The notes: generated from the sequence alone by a model not told the origin. A stretch of 64,000 nucleotides of DNA from Alteromonas stellipolaris (GCF_001562115.1 NZ_CP013926.1:3286001-3350000); one strand, 5' to 3'. Positions 1 through 8,907 are shown, counted from the stretch's first letter. Made by a program: numbers and translations.

Positions 1-2463
1 CATGCTCGCGAGTGGATTGGCAACGAGTTAGCCATTAAGTTTATTGATAACGTGCTAACCAATATTGATCACAACCCATCTATACAACAGGCATTAAGTC
101 GTAATACCTTATATATGGTGCCTTGTTTAAATCCAGATGGGTTTGAGTATTCTCGTACCCACTTCTCTTTTTGGCGTAAGAATAGACGCGACAACGGCGA
201 TGGCACCTTTGGTGTAGATTTAAACCGTAATTTTGGTGTTCGCTTTAAGCGTTCTGCTGATACCACGGTAAACACCTACTCAGGCCCAGCGGCTTTTTCT
301 GAGCCAGAAACTGCTGCCATTCGTGATTTCGTACTTACGCATAAAAACATTACTATTGCGCTAGATTATCACTCGCAAGGTAACGTATTTTTCCCTGCGC
401 ATAAGTTTAATCACGAGTCTGAAATTGAAGGCACCGACTTAAACGTATTGTGCGCCAATATGAACCGTGAAATCCATAAGGTAACGGGTCGCCAGTACGG
501 TATACACCGTGGCAAGCCACCTACGAACCTTATCAATGGTAGTGGCCGTGAATATTACTACTCGTTAGGCATTATCTCGGCTGTAGTAGAAGTGGGCACT
601 CGCAACATTCCTGATTACATGGCGAATATGTCGCAAAGTGTAGATGAAAATGTGCCTGCGGTACTTTACGCACTTTCAGAAGCGAAAAATTATTCAGATG
701 AAGCACCGGCTCGTGTAGACAATTTCACTATTGAATCTGTGGGCGTTTACGAAGCGACCCTATGCTGGGATTACCCAGAGTCTGATGACATCTATTTTGA
801 ATTGTATCGTTCTGAAACAGTGAAAAGCCCTTGTCGAGAAGATAATCTTATTGCGATTATTGGCAAGCACACGTTCACAGATGTGCAGCTTAAAAGTGGC
901 CAAAAATATTTCTACAATATACGTGCGGTTAATAAAGTTACCGATACCAAGTCGCCTTTCAGCCCTGAAATTAAGCTTAAGACCCAGCTATCTGAAGATG
1001 AATATTTCAGAGGCTTGTTCCCGTCGAAACGCGATATCGGTTATGTAGGCCAATATACGCTCGAGAAAAACCGCGACCATTTCGGTTACAACTCATTGTT
1101 TGTAGGTGTGAACAAACGCCGTGGTATTTGTTACGGCGTAATAGCGTTTAATATGGAAAACTTACCTGAAGATGCCCGTATTAAGAACGCGAGTTTTTCC
1201 TTGTACCCGATGAACCGTGTTAACGCGAAAGTAGAGAATTTTGGTGAATGGACGGTGTCTATTCTCGATCCGTCAGAAATTTCTGACATCACAGACTTTA
1301 ACCAAATTCATCAAGCGAAGCCTATTCAAACTCTAGGCGATGAAATTCGCTCAGATAAGTTAACTCAAGGTATCTGGTCACACTGGGATTTAAATGTGGC
1401 CGAGCGCCGCATTATTCGTAAATCTATTAAGAACGGTACCTTGCTGCTCCGCGTTGAAGGCCCGAGAAAACTTCCTCTTGGTGCAGACTCGCAAATGATG
1501 CAATTTGATATTGGTTACGGAAAGTTTGGTTCAGGTATTCATTACCGACCTAACTTGGAAGTTATTTATACCCTTCCAAGCAAACAAGTAGAACTAACTC
1601 CCTCGTCAATCAATACCGTGTCTAAAGCTGAAGTAAAGCAAAATGAACTGCAGTCTGGTTTTGATAAAAACGGTGATGTGGTTTACGGGCAAATGACCTT
1701 CTTAACCGAAAATCTGCCTGATCCTAAGAAAACCGTGATCACCGAAGCCTATTTAACAATGAGCAACGAAAACGCCTTGCCCACATCGCAAGATATTCGT
1801 TTCACCATTGAATTAGCAGGCCTTGAAGATCTTGACTACCAAAGCGTTAAAAATAGAGAGAAAAAAGAGTTTATTGGCTATGAGGTGAGTAACGCTCAAC
1901 TGAAAGACAAAAACTCACACAACTTTATTTTTGACAGTTATTGCCGTGAAGCACTGGAAGAAATGCACGCGAAGCATGTGCCATTTCATTTCGTGGTTCG
2001 CTCAACGTCATCAAGTGCTGAAAAGAACATGCTAGTGAATTGGCATGACTTACACAGCAACCAAGTGTGTAAGTTGGTTATTAAGTACATTGAACGCCGT
2101 AAAGAGCCTTTACCGGCACCCGCGAACTTAAGCGTAACCTTAGAGAATCGTCAGGTGAAATTGAGTTGGAGTAACCCTAAACATGCCGATTTGGTTGGCG
2201 CGTTTGTGGTAAGAAACCGCTTCCACTCACCACGTTCACCGCTTGACGGGGTGAAACTTTACGCAGGTTCTGATGAGTATACCTACGACAACTTTGGTAA
2301 CCCCAATGTTGAAAAGTATTACTCTGTGTTCGCTTACGACGATGTACCTAACTATTCTGCCCCTGTCAGTGTTTATTATTCTTCTGAGGAAGTTATTCCT
2401 GTGGAAGAAGAGAAATACGAGAAGCAGGAAGAAGAAGACGACGATGAGCCGTTAATTGACTAG
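1..2463 (+). CDS. M14 zinc carboxypeptidase, multidomain, 5' end outside window
   Basis: The frame is open from base 1, so the gene starts upstream; the GTG at 52 is internal. The first visible residues read HAREW, the HxxE zinc motif of M14 (carboxypeptidase A family) enzymes. NPDG, WRKNR and DLNRNF follow, the last carrying the Asn-Arg pair that binds the substrate carboxylate. Then come the third zinc ligand in DYHSQG and the catalytic Glu in VVEVG near base 589. After the catalytic domain (to about base 690) lie a fibronectin-III-like segment (about 700-990), two beta-rich segments resembling DNRLRE-type modules (about 1030-1560 and 1600-2090), and a second FN3-like segment (about 2110-2370). 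The protein ends in a strongly acidic tail. It is probably a secreted or surface peptidase, but the signal peptide would lie outside the window. Family assignment is firm; the accessory-domain names are by resemblance. Confidence 0.9.
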   Translation, partial: HAREWIGNELAIKFIDNVLTNIDHNPSIQQALSRNTLYMVPCLNPDGFEYSRTHFSFWRKNRRDNGDGTFGVDLNRNFGVRFKRSADTTVNTYSGPAAFSEPETAAIRDFVLTHKNITIALDYHSQGNVFFPAHKFNHESEIEGTDLNVLCANMNREIHKVTGRQYGIHRGKPPTNLINGSGREYYYSLGIISAVVEVGTRNIPDYMANMSQSVDENVPAVLYALSEAKNYSDEAPARVDNFTIESVGVYEATLCWDYPESDDIYFELYRSETVKSPCREDNLIAIIGKHTFTDVQLKSGQKYFYNIRAVNKVTDTKSPFSPEIKLKTQLSEDEYFRGLFPSKRDIGYVGQYTLEKNRDHFGYNSLFVGVNKRRGICYGVIAFNMENLPEDARIKNASFSLYPMNRVNAKVENFGEWTVSILDPSEISDITDFNQIHQAKPIQTLGDEIRSDKLTQGIWSHWDLNVAERRIIRKSIKNGTLLLRVEGPRKLPLGADSQMMQFDIGYGKFGSGIHYRPNLEVIYTLPSKQVELTPSSINTVSKAEVKQNELQSGFDKNGDVVYGQMTFLTENLPDPKKTVITEAYLTMSNENALPTSQDIRFTIELAGLEDLDYQSVKNREKKEFIGYEVSNAQLKDKNSHNFIFDSYCREALEEMHAKHVPFHFVVRSTSSSAEKNMLVNWHDLHSNQVCKLVIKYIERRKEPLPAPANLSVTLENRQVKLSWSNPKHADLVGAFVVRNRFHSPRSPLDGVKLYAGSDEYTYDNFGNPNVEKYYSVFAYDDVPNYSAPVSVYYSSEEVIPVEEEKYEKQEEEDDDEPLID

Positions 2464-2518
2464 TCATTAGCTGCCACGCTGTACTTAAGGTAAAAGTGGT
2501 TTATCCAGTAAAAATGAG

Positions 2519-2546
2519 AATAGGCGCATAAAGCGCCTATTTTTTG
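2519..2546 (+). terminator. Rho-independent terminator after the carboxypeptidase
   Basis: TAGGCGC and GCGCCTA form a 7-bp stem around a 5-base loop, followed by a run of T on the plus strand. It lies between two convergent genes. An A-rich stretch precedes it, so it could also stop transcription arriving from glgC. Confidence 0.85.
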
Positions 2547-2565
2547 TCCATGAACTAGGTTTACC

Positions 2566-3942
2566 TTAACGCTCGTTCAACGCCGTGCGTATAATTGGGC
2601 GAGCAATTTTTCTAGCCGTAACCTCTGAGGGAAAAGGCCTAATTGACCTTACACTCAGCGGTTTTTGCGGTACATCAAAATGTAGCTCCACGTCAGCAAA
2701 GCTATCGATAACGTTCTGAGTGATTAATACCACCCCCTTTTCGCTCACTGAAAATCCGAAGTGTTTGGCAATGTTCACGTCGTCAATTGCTAAGTTAGCG
2801 GGAATAGTCACACCTTTATCTACGATAACATTTTTTAATTTAGCGCCGGCCTCGATAGTCACATCAGGCAGCAATACACTGCCTTGAAGTGAGGCGCCAT
2901 CACCAACTGTGCAATTGGATGACAAAACAGTGTGGTGTATTCGGCAATTGTTCAATTGGCAACCCGTGCCAATGAGTATTTGATTAAGATCGCACTGGCC
3001 TTTTTGAGCCCCGCCCCGTATTTGAGTTGGCGCGCTAGATAAGGCACTTCCCCAGATAGGCCAAGCCGGATCGGCTAAATTCAACATGTCACTGTTGTTT
3101 AGTAAATCCATATGAGCACGCCAATAGCTATCTATAGTACCTACATCGCGCCAATAGGGAATTTGGCAACCGTCGGCACCTCTAAAGCGATGCGCAAACA
3201 CTTTGTGGTGTTCAATAATATTGGGAATAACGTTTTTGCCAAAGTCGTGATCTGATTCTAACGCTTTAGCGTCCGCTTTAAGCAGCCGATAAAGCACTTC
3301 AGCATTCACTACATAATTGCCCATTGAAGCTAAACAATATTCTGGAGCATCTAATAATGGGTGCGGTTTACTTGGCTTTTCATCAAAAGCGGTTACTTGC
3401 CCTTTGCTATCAGCACTTAACACACCCAGTTGATTGGCCGCATTTTTAGTAGGAACCTCTATACAAGACACTGTCATTTCAGCGCCGTTTTTCACATGTT
3501 CAGCAAGCAATTTTCGGTAATCCATTTGATAGACATGATCACCCGATAAGATCATCACATATTTAGGCGCTCTGGCTTTAATGTATTCTATATTCTGAAA
3601 ACAGGCGTCGGCAGTGCCTTGATACCAGCTTTCTGACTGTTGCTGGGAAGCGGGAAGAATATCTAATCGCCCCCCAAAACTGTTATTCAACGTGCCCCAA
3701 TGTTGCATTAAATGCCGTATTAAACACTGAGACTTATATTGGGTGAGTACTGCAATTCGATTTAGGCCAGAATTGACACAGTTTGAAAGGGGAAAATCGA
3801 TGATTCGACAATGACTGCCAAACTCTAGTACAGGTTTAGCCCGGGTTTCAGTAAGTGCTTTTAATCGTGAGCCCTGCCCACCGGCTAGCACTAACACCAT
3901 AGTATTTTCTATTATTTGCTGTAAATCAATCTCTGCATTCAT
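2566..3942 (-). CDS. glgC: Glucose-1-phosphate adenylyltransferase (ADP-glucose pyrophosphorylase)
   Basis: GlgC makes ADP-glucose from glucose-1-phosphate and ATP, the committed step of bacterial glycogen synthesis. The 458-residue protein has the N-terminal nucleotide-binding signature LAGGQGSRL followed by LTETRAKP, then RIIDFPLSNC and the sugar-phosphate region YWRDVGT. A C-terminal left-handed beta-helix-like part begins near residue 300. It is slightly longer than the E. coli enzyme (431). GGAG lies seven bases before the ATG. It stands alone, without glgA, glgB, glgX or glgP beside it in this window. A perfect FNR-type box lies about 160 bases upstream, shared with the divergent M24 peptidase gene. 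Confidence in the function is high. Confidence 0.95.
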   Translation of the reverse strand: MNAEIDLQQIIENTMVLVLAGGQGSRLKALTETRAKPVLEFGSHCRIIDFPLSNCVNSGLNRIAVLTQYKSQCLIRHLMQHWGTLNNSFGGRLDILPASQQQSESWYQGTADACFQNIEYIKARAPKYVMILSGDHVYQMDYRKLLAEHVKNGAEMTVSCIEVPTKNAANQLGVLSADSKGQVTAFDEKPSKPHPLLDAPEYCLASMGNYVVNAEVLYRLLKADAKALESDHDFGKNVIPNIIEHHKVFAHRFRGADGCQIPYWRDVGTIDSYWRAHMDLLNNSDMLNLADPAWPIWGSALSSAPTQIRGGAQKGQCDLNQILIGTGCQLNNCRIHHTVLSSNCTVGDGASLQGSVLLPDVTIEAGAKLKNVIVDKGVTIPANLAIDDVNIAKHFGFSVSEKGVVLITQNVIDSFADVELHFDVPQKPLSVRSIRPFPSEVTARKIARPIIRTALNER

Positions 3943-4330
3943 AACTGGCTCCGGCTAGGATGATACCTAAATCGATGATGATTAAACTACAATCACAATT
4001 TAAATTATCTATTGAAGGAAGTTTGCCGACATTGAATTCAAAAAAATTCTACAACATGCCTTTCGCGTTAAGGCTAAGTAAACAAGGAATCTTCGTTTAG
4101 CGTATTGATCCGCATCAATACGATTGACGATGCGCGTCCATGAAGGCTTATATTCATTATAACGCCAGGCTATATAGCGTTTTCATCTGGCTTTCATTTA
4201 GCGTGCATTGGCTTGAATGAAACAAGCCAACTCCCCTCCTTGTTAATTGTAGTCACCATTGCTTAAGCCAAACAGCTTGTGCTAGTTTTAATGATTACAT
4301 GCTTATAATTCAAACTAATAAGGAAAGAGA
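3943..4330. other. Divergent intergenic region between glgC and the M24 peptidase
   Basis: This 388-base region holds no ORF I would call. It should contain promoters for both flanking genes. The only strong element is the palindrome at 4101-4122. Plausible -10-like sequences on the plus strand are TATATT at 4149-4154 and an overlapping TATAAC at 4158-4163. AAGGAAAGAG just before 4331 is the ribosome-binding site of the M24 gene. Confidence 0.6.
4101..4122. promoter_or_regulatory. FNR/Anr-type binding site inside a 9-bp palindrome
   Basis: CGTATTGAT and ATCAATACG are perfect 9-base arms around CCGC. The core at 4105-4118, TTGAT-N4-ATCAA, matches the FNR/EtrA/Anr consensus exactly. Which of the two divergent genes it controls cannot be decided by eye. 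Confidence 0.7.
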
Positions 4331-5656
4331 ATGAGAGCAGTTTGTACGCTTGTGTTACTGGTAGTGAGTTTGCAATGTATGGCCAAGGATGTCATGGATA
4401 TGCAAGCAAGGAGCGAGTTGGTCGATGAAATACTAGCACAACGATTCGAGCAGGTTTTACCCAGTCTTATGCAGCGTACTAATATTGATATGTGGGTAAT
4501 CATGTCGCGGGAATACAACGAAGACCCCGTCATCAAAACCATGCTGCCATCAACGTGGCTATCGGCCCGCAGGCATACCATGTTAGTCATTTTTAACCCT
4601 GGCGAAGGAAAGCCTCTAGAACGTTTAGCGGTAGCTCGGTATGCCGTGGCTGATTTATTCGAAAAAGCATGGGACAAAGAAGCTCAGCCTAATCAGTGGG
4701 AAGCACTTGCTGATGTTATTGAAGCGCGCGACCCCAAACGAATTGCAGTGAATGTGTCAGATGCATTTGCACTTGCTGACGGCATGAGCAGCACCGAAAA
4801 CAGCAAGTTCATAGCCGCCCTTTCTCCTAAATTTAAAGACCGTGTGGTATCGGGTGAAAAACTGGCCATTGCTTGGCTAGAAACTCGTAGTAAGCTTGAA
4901 ATGCAACACTACCCTTCCCTGACTCAAATTGGCCACCAACTTATAGCAACGGCTTTTTCAAATGAAGTTGTTACTCCTGGAATCACTACTACCGACGATG
5001 TCATATGGTGGTTGCGTGACCAAAGCAAGGCATTAGGGTTAGAAAACTGGTTTCATCCTTCAGTGTCTATTCAACGTGCAGACAATGAAAAATTTGATCA
5101 AATAAAAGCGTTTAGTAAGCGCGCTGGTGAAAATATTATACAGCCAGGAGACCTTATCCATGTTGATTTTGGTATTACTTACCTGCGTTTAAACACCGAC
5201 CAACAACAGCATGCATACGTATTAAAACCCGATGAAACCGCGCCCCCTAAAAGCATAATTGAAGCTTTTGCAGCAGGAAACCGATTGCAGGATATTCTAA
5301 CCAACAATTTTAAGATGGGACGTACCGGCAATGAGATTTTGAAAATGTCTCGAGAGCAAGCCATAGAAGAAGGGCTAACCCCTGCTATTTATACTCACCC
5401 ACTGGGATTTCATGGTCATGCAGCAGGCCCTACCATTGGTATGTGGGATGCACAAGAAGGGGTTCCCGTTCAGGGCGACTACCCTATGTATCCAAACACG
5501 GTTTACTCTATAGAGCTAAATGCCGCCACCTATATTCCAGAATGGGATAAAGACGTTCGTATTATGTTAGAGGAAGATGCGTTTTTTGATGGTGAAAAAG
5601 TAGAATACCTCGACGGAAGACAAAAAGTACTGCATCTTATTTCATCAGCGGAGTAG
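4331..5656 (+). CDS. Exported M24 family metallopeptidase (Xaa-Pro aminopeptidase-like)
   Basis: The 441-residue protein begins with a short signal peptide (about residues 1-18, ending in CMAKD), so it is probably periplasmic or a short lipoprotein-like export product. The second half has the pita-bread fold of M24 peptidases with all five expected metal ligands: Asp in HVDFG, Asp in LNTDQ, His in HPLGFHGH, Glu in SIELNA and Glu in MLEEDA. The N-terminal half resembles the creatinase N-domain of prolidases and aminopeptidase P. The start is supported by AAGGAAAGAG just upstream. It likely cleaves Xaa-Pro bonds or dipeptides; substrate preference cannot be read from sequence. Confidence 0.85.
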   Translation: MRAVCTLVLLVVSLQCMAKDVMDMQARSELVDEILAQRFEQVLPSLMQRTNIDMWVIMSREYNEDPVIKTMLPSTWLSARRHTMLVIFNPGEGKPLERLAVARYAVADLFEKAWDKEAQPNQWEALADVIEARDPKRIAVNVSDAFALADGMSSTENSKFIAALSPKFKDRVVSGEKLAIAWLETRSKLEMQHYPSLTQIGHQLIATAFSNEVVTPGITTTDDVIWWLRDQSKALGLENWFHPSVSIQRADNEKFDQIKAFSKRAGENIIQPGDLIHVDFGITYLRLNTDQQQHAYVLKPDETAPPKSIIEAFAAGNRLQDILTNNFKMGRTGNEILKMSREQAIEEGLTPAIYTHPLGFHGHAAGPTIGMWDAQEGVPVQGDYPMYPNTVYSIELNAATYIPEWDKDVRIMLEEDAFFDGEKVEYLDGRQKVLHLISSAE

Positions 5657-5670
5657 CCGTTAGTTACAAC

Positions 5671-5711
5671 AGCGCGTTTATTTGACGCTCTCTAGTCACG
5701 ATAAACGCGCT
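5671..5711. terminator. Hairpin between convergent genes
   Basis: AGCGCGTTTAT and ATAAACGCGCT are perfect 11-base arms around a 19-base loop. The loop is long and only AT-rich sequence follows, so it is a probable rather than certain terminator for the M24 gene and, in the other direction, the SCO1-like gene. Confidence 0.6.
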
Positions 5712-5754
5712 AAATTAAATGCTCAGGCGTATATGCAGTTGTTAAGCTAAACTA

Positions 5755-6435
5755 TCACTGAGCGTTCAGCGCTTTAATATCCGCTATCAAATAATCGACA
5801 GAAGCACTATTGAGCCCGTTGTATATGCCGCGAATATGACGATTCTGATCTATTAATAAGAGGCTTTCGGTATGCAAAAAATCTTCTGTATTTTGCAAGT
5901 TACCCAAGTCGTCGCTAGCGAAGTACGCGCTTTTTGCCAGAGAATAAATAGCGTCCCGCTCTCCGGTTGCCAAATACCATTTATTACTCACAATGCCGTT
6001 TTTATCTGCATAGGCTTTTAACAATTCGACCGTGTCGGTATGGGGCCTAATCGAGTGCTGAAGAATTTTTACGTTATCGTTATCAATAAACGCCTCTTGC
6101 ACCTTAGCTAATTTAGAACGGATCATGGGACATATACCAGGGCAAGTACTGAAGAAAAAGCCAGCCACGTAGATTCTATTTTCGAAATCCTTCTCGCTGA
6201 CCTTTTCCCCGTCTTGATTGGTGAAGCTAAAAGCCGGTATTTGGTGAAAATCGTTAAGCGCATCACTACCGCTTTCAATCCAGTGCGGTGTGAATTCTTT
6301 ACTATTATAGTAGGGTAAGTCGTCAGCGCCGTAGGCTGACGTGGCTGTTATTATACTAATGCTGCCTAACAACAGCATTGCACTAGAAACTAAGACTGGC
6401 TTGATTTTGGTAGTAATCAACAGAGATAACCTCAT
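5755..6435 (-). CDS. SCO1/SenC/PrrC family thioredoxin-fold protein
   Basis: SCO proteins are exported copper-binding or thiol proteins that help assemble the CuA site of cytochrome c oxidase. The conserved metal/redox motif is visible as STCPGICP (Cys-x3-Cys), with the third ligand His in FLHTES. An N-terminal hydrophobic segment ending near SAYGAD acts as signal or anchor. I place the start at 6435 (226 residues) because GGGG lies seven bases upstream and the signal peptide is then of normal size. The open frame extends upstream to 6519, which would add an uncleavable leader overlapping the previous gene further. The chosen start still overlaps the MORN-repeat gene by 53 bases. It is the last gene of a YHYH-MORN-SCO operon. 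Confidence 0.88.
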   Translation of the reverse strand: MRLSLLITTKIKPVLVSSAMLLLGSISIITATSAYGADDLPYYNSKEFTPHWIESGSDALNDFHQIPAFSFTNQDGEKVSEKDFENRIYVAGFFFSTCPGICPMIRSKLAKVQEAFIDNDNVKILQHSIRPHTDTVELLKAYADKNGIVSNKWYLATGERDAIYSLAKSAYFASDDLGNLQNTEDFLHTESLLLIDQNRHIRGIYNGLNSASVDYLIADIKALNAQ

Positions 6436-7003
6436 CTTCAAGCCCCACACAGTTGTTTGCTTTTCTAAGCCCATAAATCCGCCCATTCTTGTATTCAAAA
6501 TTAGAGTATAAGGTGCCATTTTTTCGCCACGCTTGCTGCAAGCCTACCGGTTGCCCTTCGTGGTAGTTAAATTTCTTGAATTTGGCTCCACTTCTGTACC
6601 AACGCCAGCCTTCACCTTCGACCTTGCCGTTTTCATACACAAATGCCGACCGAAGGTTTCCGTTAACCCACCACGTTTTTACACTACCCTCTCTGGCGCC
6701 AGACGCATAATAGGCCTCGTAACCTAAGGTACCGTTCGAAAACCACTTTCTTGCCACCCCTGCGCGGCGACCGGCTACAAACTCATCTTCTGTAGCAAGG
6801 GCGCCTGTTGAGTGGTAGCTCACCACTTTTCCTGTAAATGGGGCGTTTTGATATATACGAACACCTTGCTTATTCAGCGATATGGCATTTTCATACACCA
6901 CTAGTTGTGCTCTATCGCTAAAGGATACCGACCCAGAAGTTTCTGCCAGCCAAAGTGCACAAAACAGGAGTACTTTGTAACCTGTTGATTTAGTTAATGT
7001 CAC
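6383..7003 (-). CDS. Exported MORN-repeat protein (YwqK-type)
   Basis: This 206-residue protein has an N-terminal signal peptide (about residues 1-22). Five or six variant MORN_2 repeats follow, each about 22 residues and of the type G-x-x-x-x-W-x-x-N-G-x-L/K, for example KWFSNGTL, TWWVNGNL, RWYRSGAK and AWRKNGTL. Such proteins are often labelled YwqK-family antitoxin by automatic pipelines, but no toxin gene is next to it. Its start overlaps the end of the YHYH gene by 14 bases and its end overlaps the SCO1-like gene, so all three are probably translated together. I infer a cell-envelope role connected with the SCO partner; the biochemical function is unknown. Confidence 0.8.
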   Translation of the reverse strand: MTLTKSTGYKVLLFCALWLAETSGSVSFSDRAQLVVYENAISLNKQGVRIYQNAPFTGKVVSYHSTGALATEDEFVAGRRAGVARKWFSNGTLGYEAYYASGAREGSVKTWWVNGNLRSAFVYENGKVEGEGWRWYRSGAKFKKFNYHEGQPVGLQQAWRKNGTLYSNFEYKNGRIYGLRKANNCVGLEDEVISVDYYQNQASLSF

Positions 7004-7868
7004 TCGGCGTACCTTGGAAGTTACCCGGGAAAATTAGGTAATACTCGCCGTTTAAGTATTGTTCATTTGATATGTGGTAGTGATATTCAGCATCTTCCTC
7101 TGAAGCACCTGTATAAAGGGTGATTGATGTATGGCCGTTCGATTCATCTAAATCGGTGGGGTAGTCTACGGTTGAGTAGCAACGTCTCCCAAATATGAAA
7201 AATCCATCTGCCATAATACCTACCAGCGAATCATCATCATAAGAGATAGCTTGTGGCTCTAAATGGTAGTGGTAAGTTTGCGGGCCAGTATGCGCACCAT
7301 TGCGATCAAAACCTTGTATCACGCCTATCGATACATCTCCTGTACCTTCGGAATCGTTGAAAATGGGCGCGCCGCTCAAAGCAATACCTATTGCACCTAA
7401 CGGCGTGGCCGATGATGTGGCGGCTAGTTCCGGCGATACAGGGACGGTTAAATCAAAATCATTTAGGTAATCTTCAATATCACCCGGTGAGCGCTTTTGA
7501 TTGAATAGAGTTTCATCTTCAGGCTCAACATATAAGCCGCTGGCATTGCCTGAATCCCAATATGATGATGTGTGATCGGGTTTACCTGCCGACTCGAGCG
7601 ACACTGTGCATCCATCTTCAGACAACACAATAGTGACATTTGGTGCCGCAACAAATTCAAGATAGGCACTTGAAAGCTCTGTCATCGGCGAGTCGCACGT
7701 TGTGGTACTCGAGTCGCTGTCGTTACCCGTGTCTGTTCCGGTGCCCGCATCAACACTGGTGTCGCTGTCTACAGTTTCGTCAGTTGATGAGCCCCCGCCG
7801 CAAGCAGCTAACACTGATAGAATGCTTACGCATAACAATGTACGTATTGCGTAGTGACTTTTCGACAT
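6990..7868 (-). CDS. YHYH-domain lipoprotein
   Basis: The 292-residue protein starts with a lipoprotein signal whose lipobox is LAAC, followed by a low-complexity Ser/Thr/Asp/Gly linker (to about residue 60). The globular part contains two YHYH-type motifs, TYHYHLEPQ and EYHYHIS, that define the YHYH family. The start at 7868 is chosen because GAGAG lies seven bases upstream and the lipobox then sits at a normal distance; the open frame continues upstream to 7931 without a ribosome-binding site. It heads the operon with the MORN-repeat and SCO1-like genes. Clustered His residues suggest metal binding, which would fit the copper-protein partner; this is inference. Confidence 0.82.
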   Translation of the reverse strand: MSKSHYAIRTLLCVSILSVLAACGGGSSTDETVDSDTSVDAGTGTDTGNDSDSSTTTCDSPMTELSSAYLEFVAAPNVTIVLSEDGCTVSLESAGKPDHTSSYWDSGNASGLYVEPEDETLFNQKRSPGDIEDYLNDFDLTVPVSPELAATSSATPLGAIGIALSGAPIFNDSEGTGDVSIGVIQGFDRNGAHTGPQTYHYHLEPQAISYDDDSLVGIMADGFFIFGRRCYSTVDYPTDLDESNGHTSITLYTGASEEDAEYHYHISNEQYLNGEYYLIFPGNFQGTPSDIN

Positions 7869-8288
7869 AATGATTCTCTCTATTGATATTTGTTGTCGCT
7901 GTATTCTTACGCTTATGCCCAGTGCAAACAAACGTAAGGAACGTGAGTAATCAGTAAACTAGCACAGCGCTTGCGTGCACAATGTGCATATTCAATGGAG
8001 ATTTTGATGGTAAGACGGATAGGTAACTGGATACAAAAGTACAGGTGTCAAAACGAATAGCGCGGTGTTAAGGGTAAGTGGTACTTATTATTTTTAGGCT
8101 AAGAAAATGGGTTCGATTATTTATATTTCAAAGAGGGAATATCGTTCGAGTGAATATTTTCGGTGGGAGTCTTTTCGAGGGATATTTTCTAACACCAGTA
8201 AGCGTGGTGATTAAAATAAGTTACTGGCCCACCCAGTTGCCGAGTGGGCCATGAAACTGTAAACAAACGTTAAATCGGTGAGGCTATA
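7869..8288. other. Intergenic region, 420 bases
   Basis: I see no gene here. It contains the leader of the YHYH operon and the downstream region of the small exported-protein gene. The only structured element is the stem TGGCCCAC/GTGGGCCA at 8225-8251 with an 11-base loop. It could be the terminator of the gene ending at 8289 but has no clear T run on that strand. Confidence 0.4.
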
Positions 8289-8753
8289 CTATTCAGAGAA
8301 TGGACGTACAACAACTGTTTCAGCGTTATAAGAACGAACAAATGCTGACATTTCTTTGTGATTACAAATAATGGTTTCGCCTTCTAAGCCGTGCTTAGCA
8401 AGTGCTTTTTCTGTACCGATTGAAACAGCATCTAAACAAGCTTTAGAAGCGATATCTTCGTTCTTAGCAACAAGGGCAATGCCTTTAGTTTCATTAGTAG
8501 TTTTATCGCTGTATAAATCAGCAAACTTTCTCAAGCTTACATCGTTACAAAGCAATGATGCACTGAAAGACTCAACATTTAATCCGTTGTCACGAATTAA
8601 ACGTTTTGCTGCTCTGTAGCCTTCTGTCGCGGCTGTGTAGCAAGCTTGCGTTTCAATGTTTTGATTAACTGGGTTTAAACGAACGTCTTGAGCAAAAGCA
8701 TTTAAAGACGCTACTGAAGAGATAAGAGCAATGGCGAAAGTTGACAGTTTCAT
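8289..8753 (-). CDS. Small exported protein with two cysteine-containing repeats (DUF3718-like)
   Basis: The start at 8753 gives 154 residues with a typical signal peptide ending at NAFAQ; AGGAA lies eight bases before this ATG, whereas the longer frame to 8816 has no such site. The mature protein holds two copies of one pattern: Cys, about 12 residues, a basic/hydrophobic helix, GL, then CN and a hydrophobic F-x-x-x-Y end (Cys38/Cys69 and Cys106/Cys130). The paired cysteines could form disulfides in the periplasm. The pattern resembles DUF3718 as I recall it; this was not checked. A single-copy relative lies at 20559-20906. The function is unknown. The AT-rich upstream region carries two TGTAA-N5-TTACA boxes. 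Confidence 0.75.
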   Translation of the reverse strand: MKLSTFAIALISSVASLNAFAQDVRLNPVNQNIETQACYTAATEGYRAAKRLIRDNGLNVESFSASLLCNDVSLRKFADLYSDKTTNETKGIALVAKNEDIASKACLDAVSIGTEKALAKHGLEGETIICNHKEMSAFVRSYNAETVVVRPFSE

Positions 8754-8841
8754 AATGTAATTCCTATTGTGTAACAAAATTAGAGTTTTCTTAAGCAACG
8801 AGTACATTATGACCAAAAATTACGTAAAAGAAAGCTTATTT

Positions 8842-8856
8842 TGTAATTAAATTACA
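8842..8856. promoter_or_regulatory. Operator-like palindrome TGTAA-N5-TTACA, copy 1
   Basis: TGTAATT-A-AATTACA has perfect 7-base arms. It lies 89 bases upstream of the small exported-protein start. A second box of the same pattern lies exactly 51 bases further upstream, which is close to five helical turns. The regulator is not identifiable. Confidence 0.5.
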
Positions 8857-8892
8857 GAAACTGACAAAAAACTGTACCTTTCACATCAATTC

Positions 8893-8907
8893 TGTAAGTT
8901 TTTTACA
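8893..8907. promoter_or_regulatory. Operator-like palindrome TGTAA-N5-TTACA, copy 2
   Basis: TGTAA and TTACA are separated by five bases, the same spacing as in copy 1. The surrounding sequence is AT-rich, so a chance match is possible for one copy but less likely for two phased copies. Confidence 0.45.

Noticed and set aside
6383..7003. MORN-repeat protein as an antitoxin of a toxin-antitoxin pair
   Set aside because: The name comes from automatic labels; neighbours are exported SCO and YHYH proteins and no toxin candidate is present.
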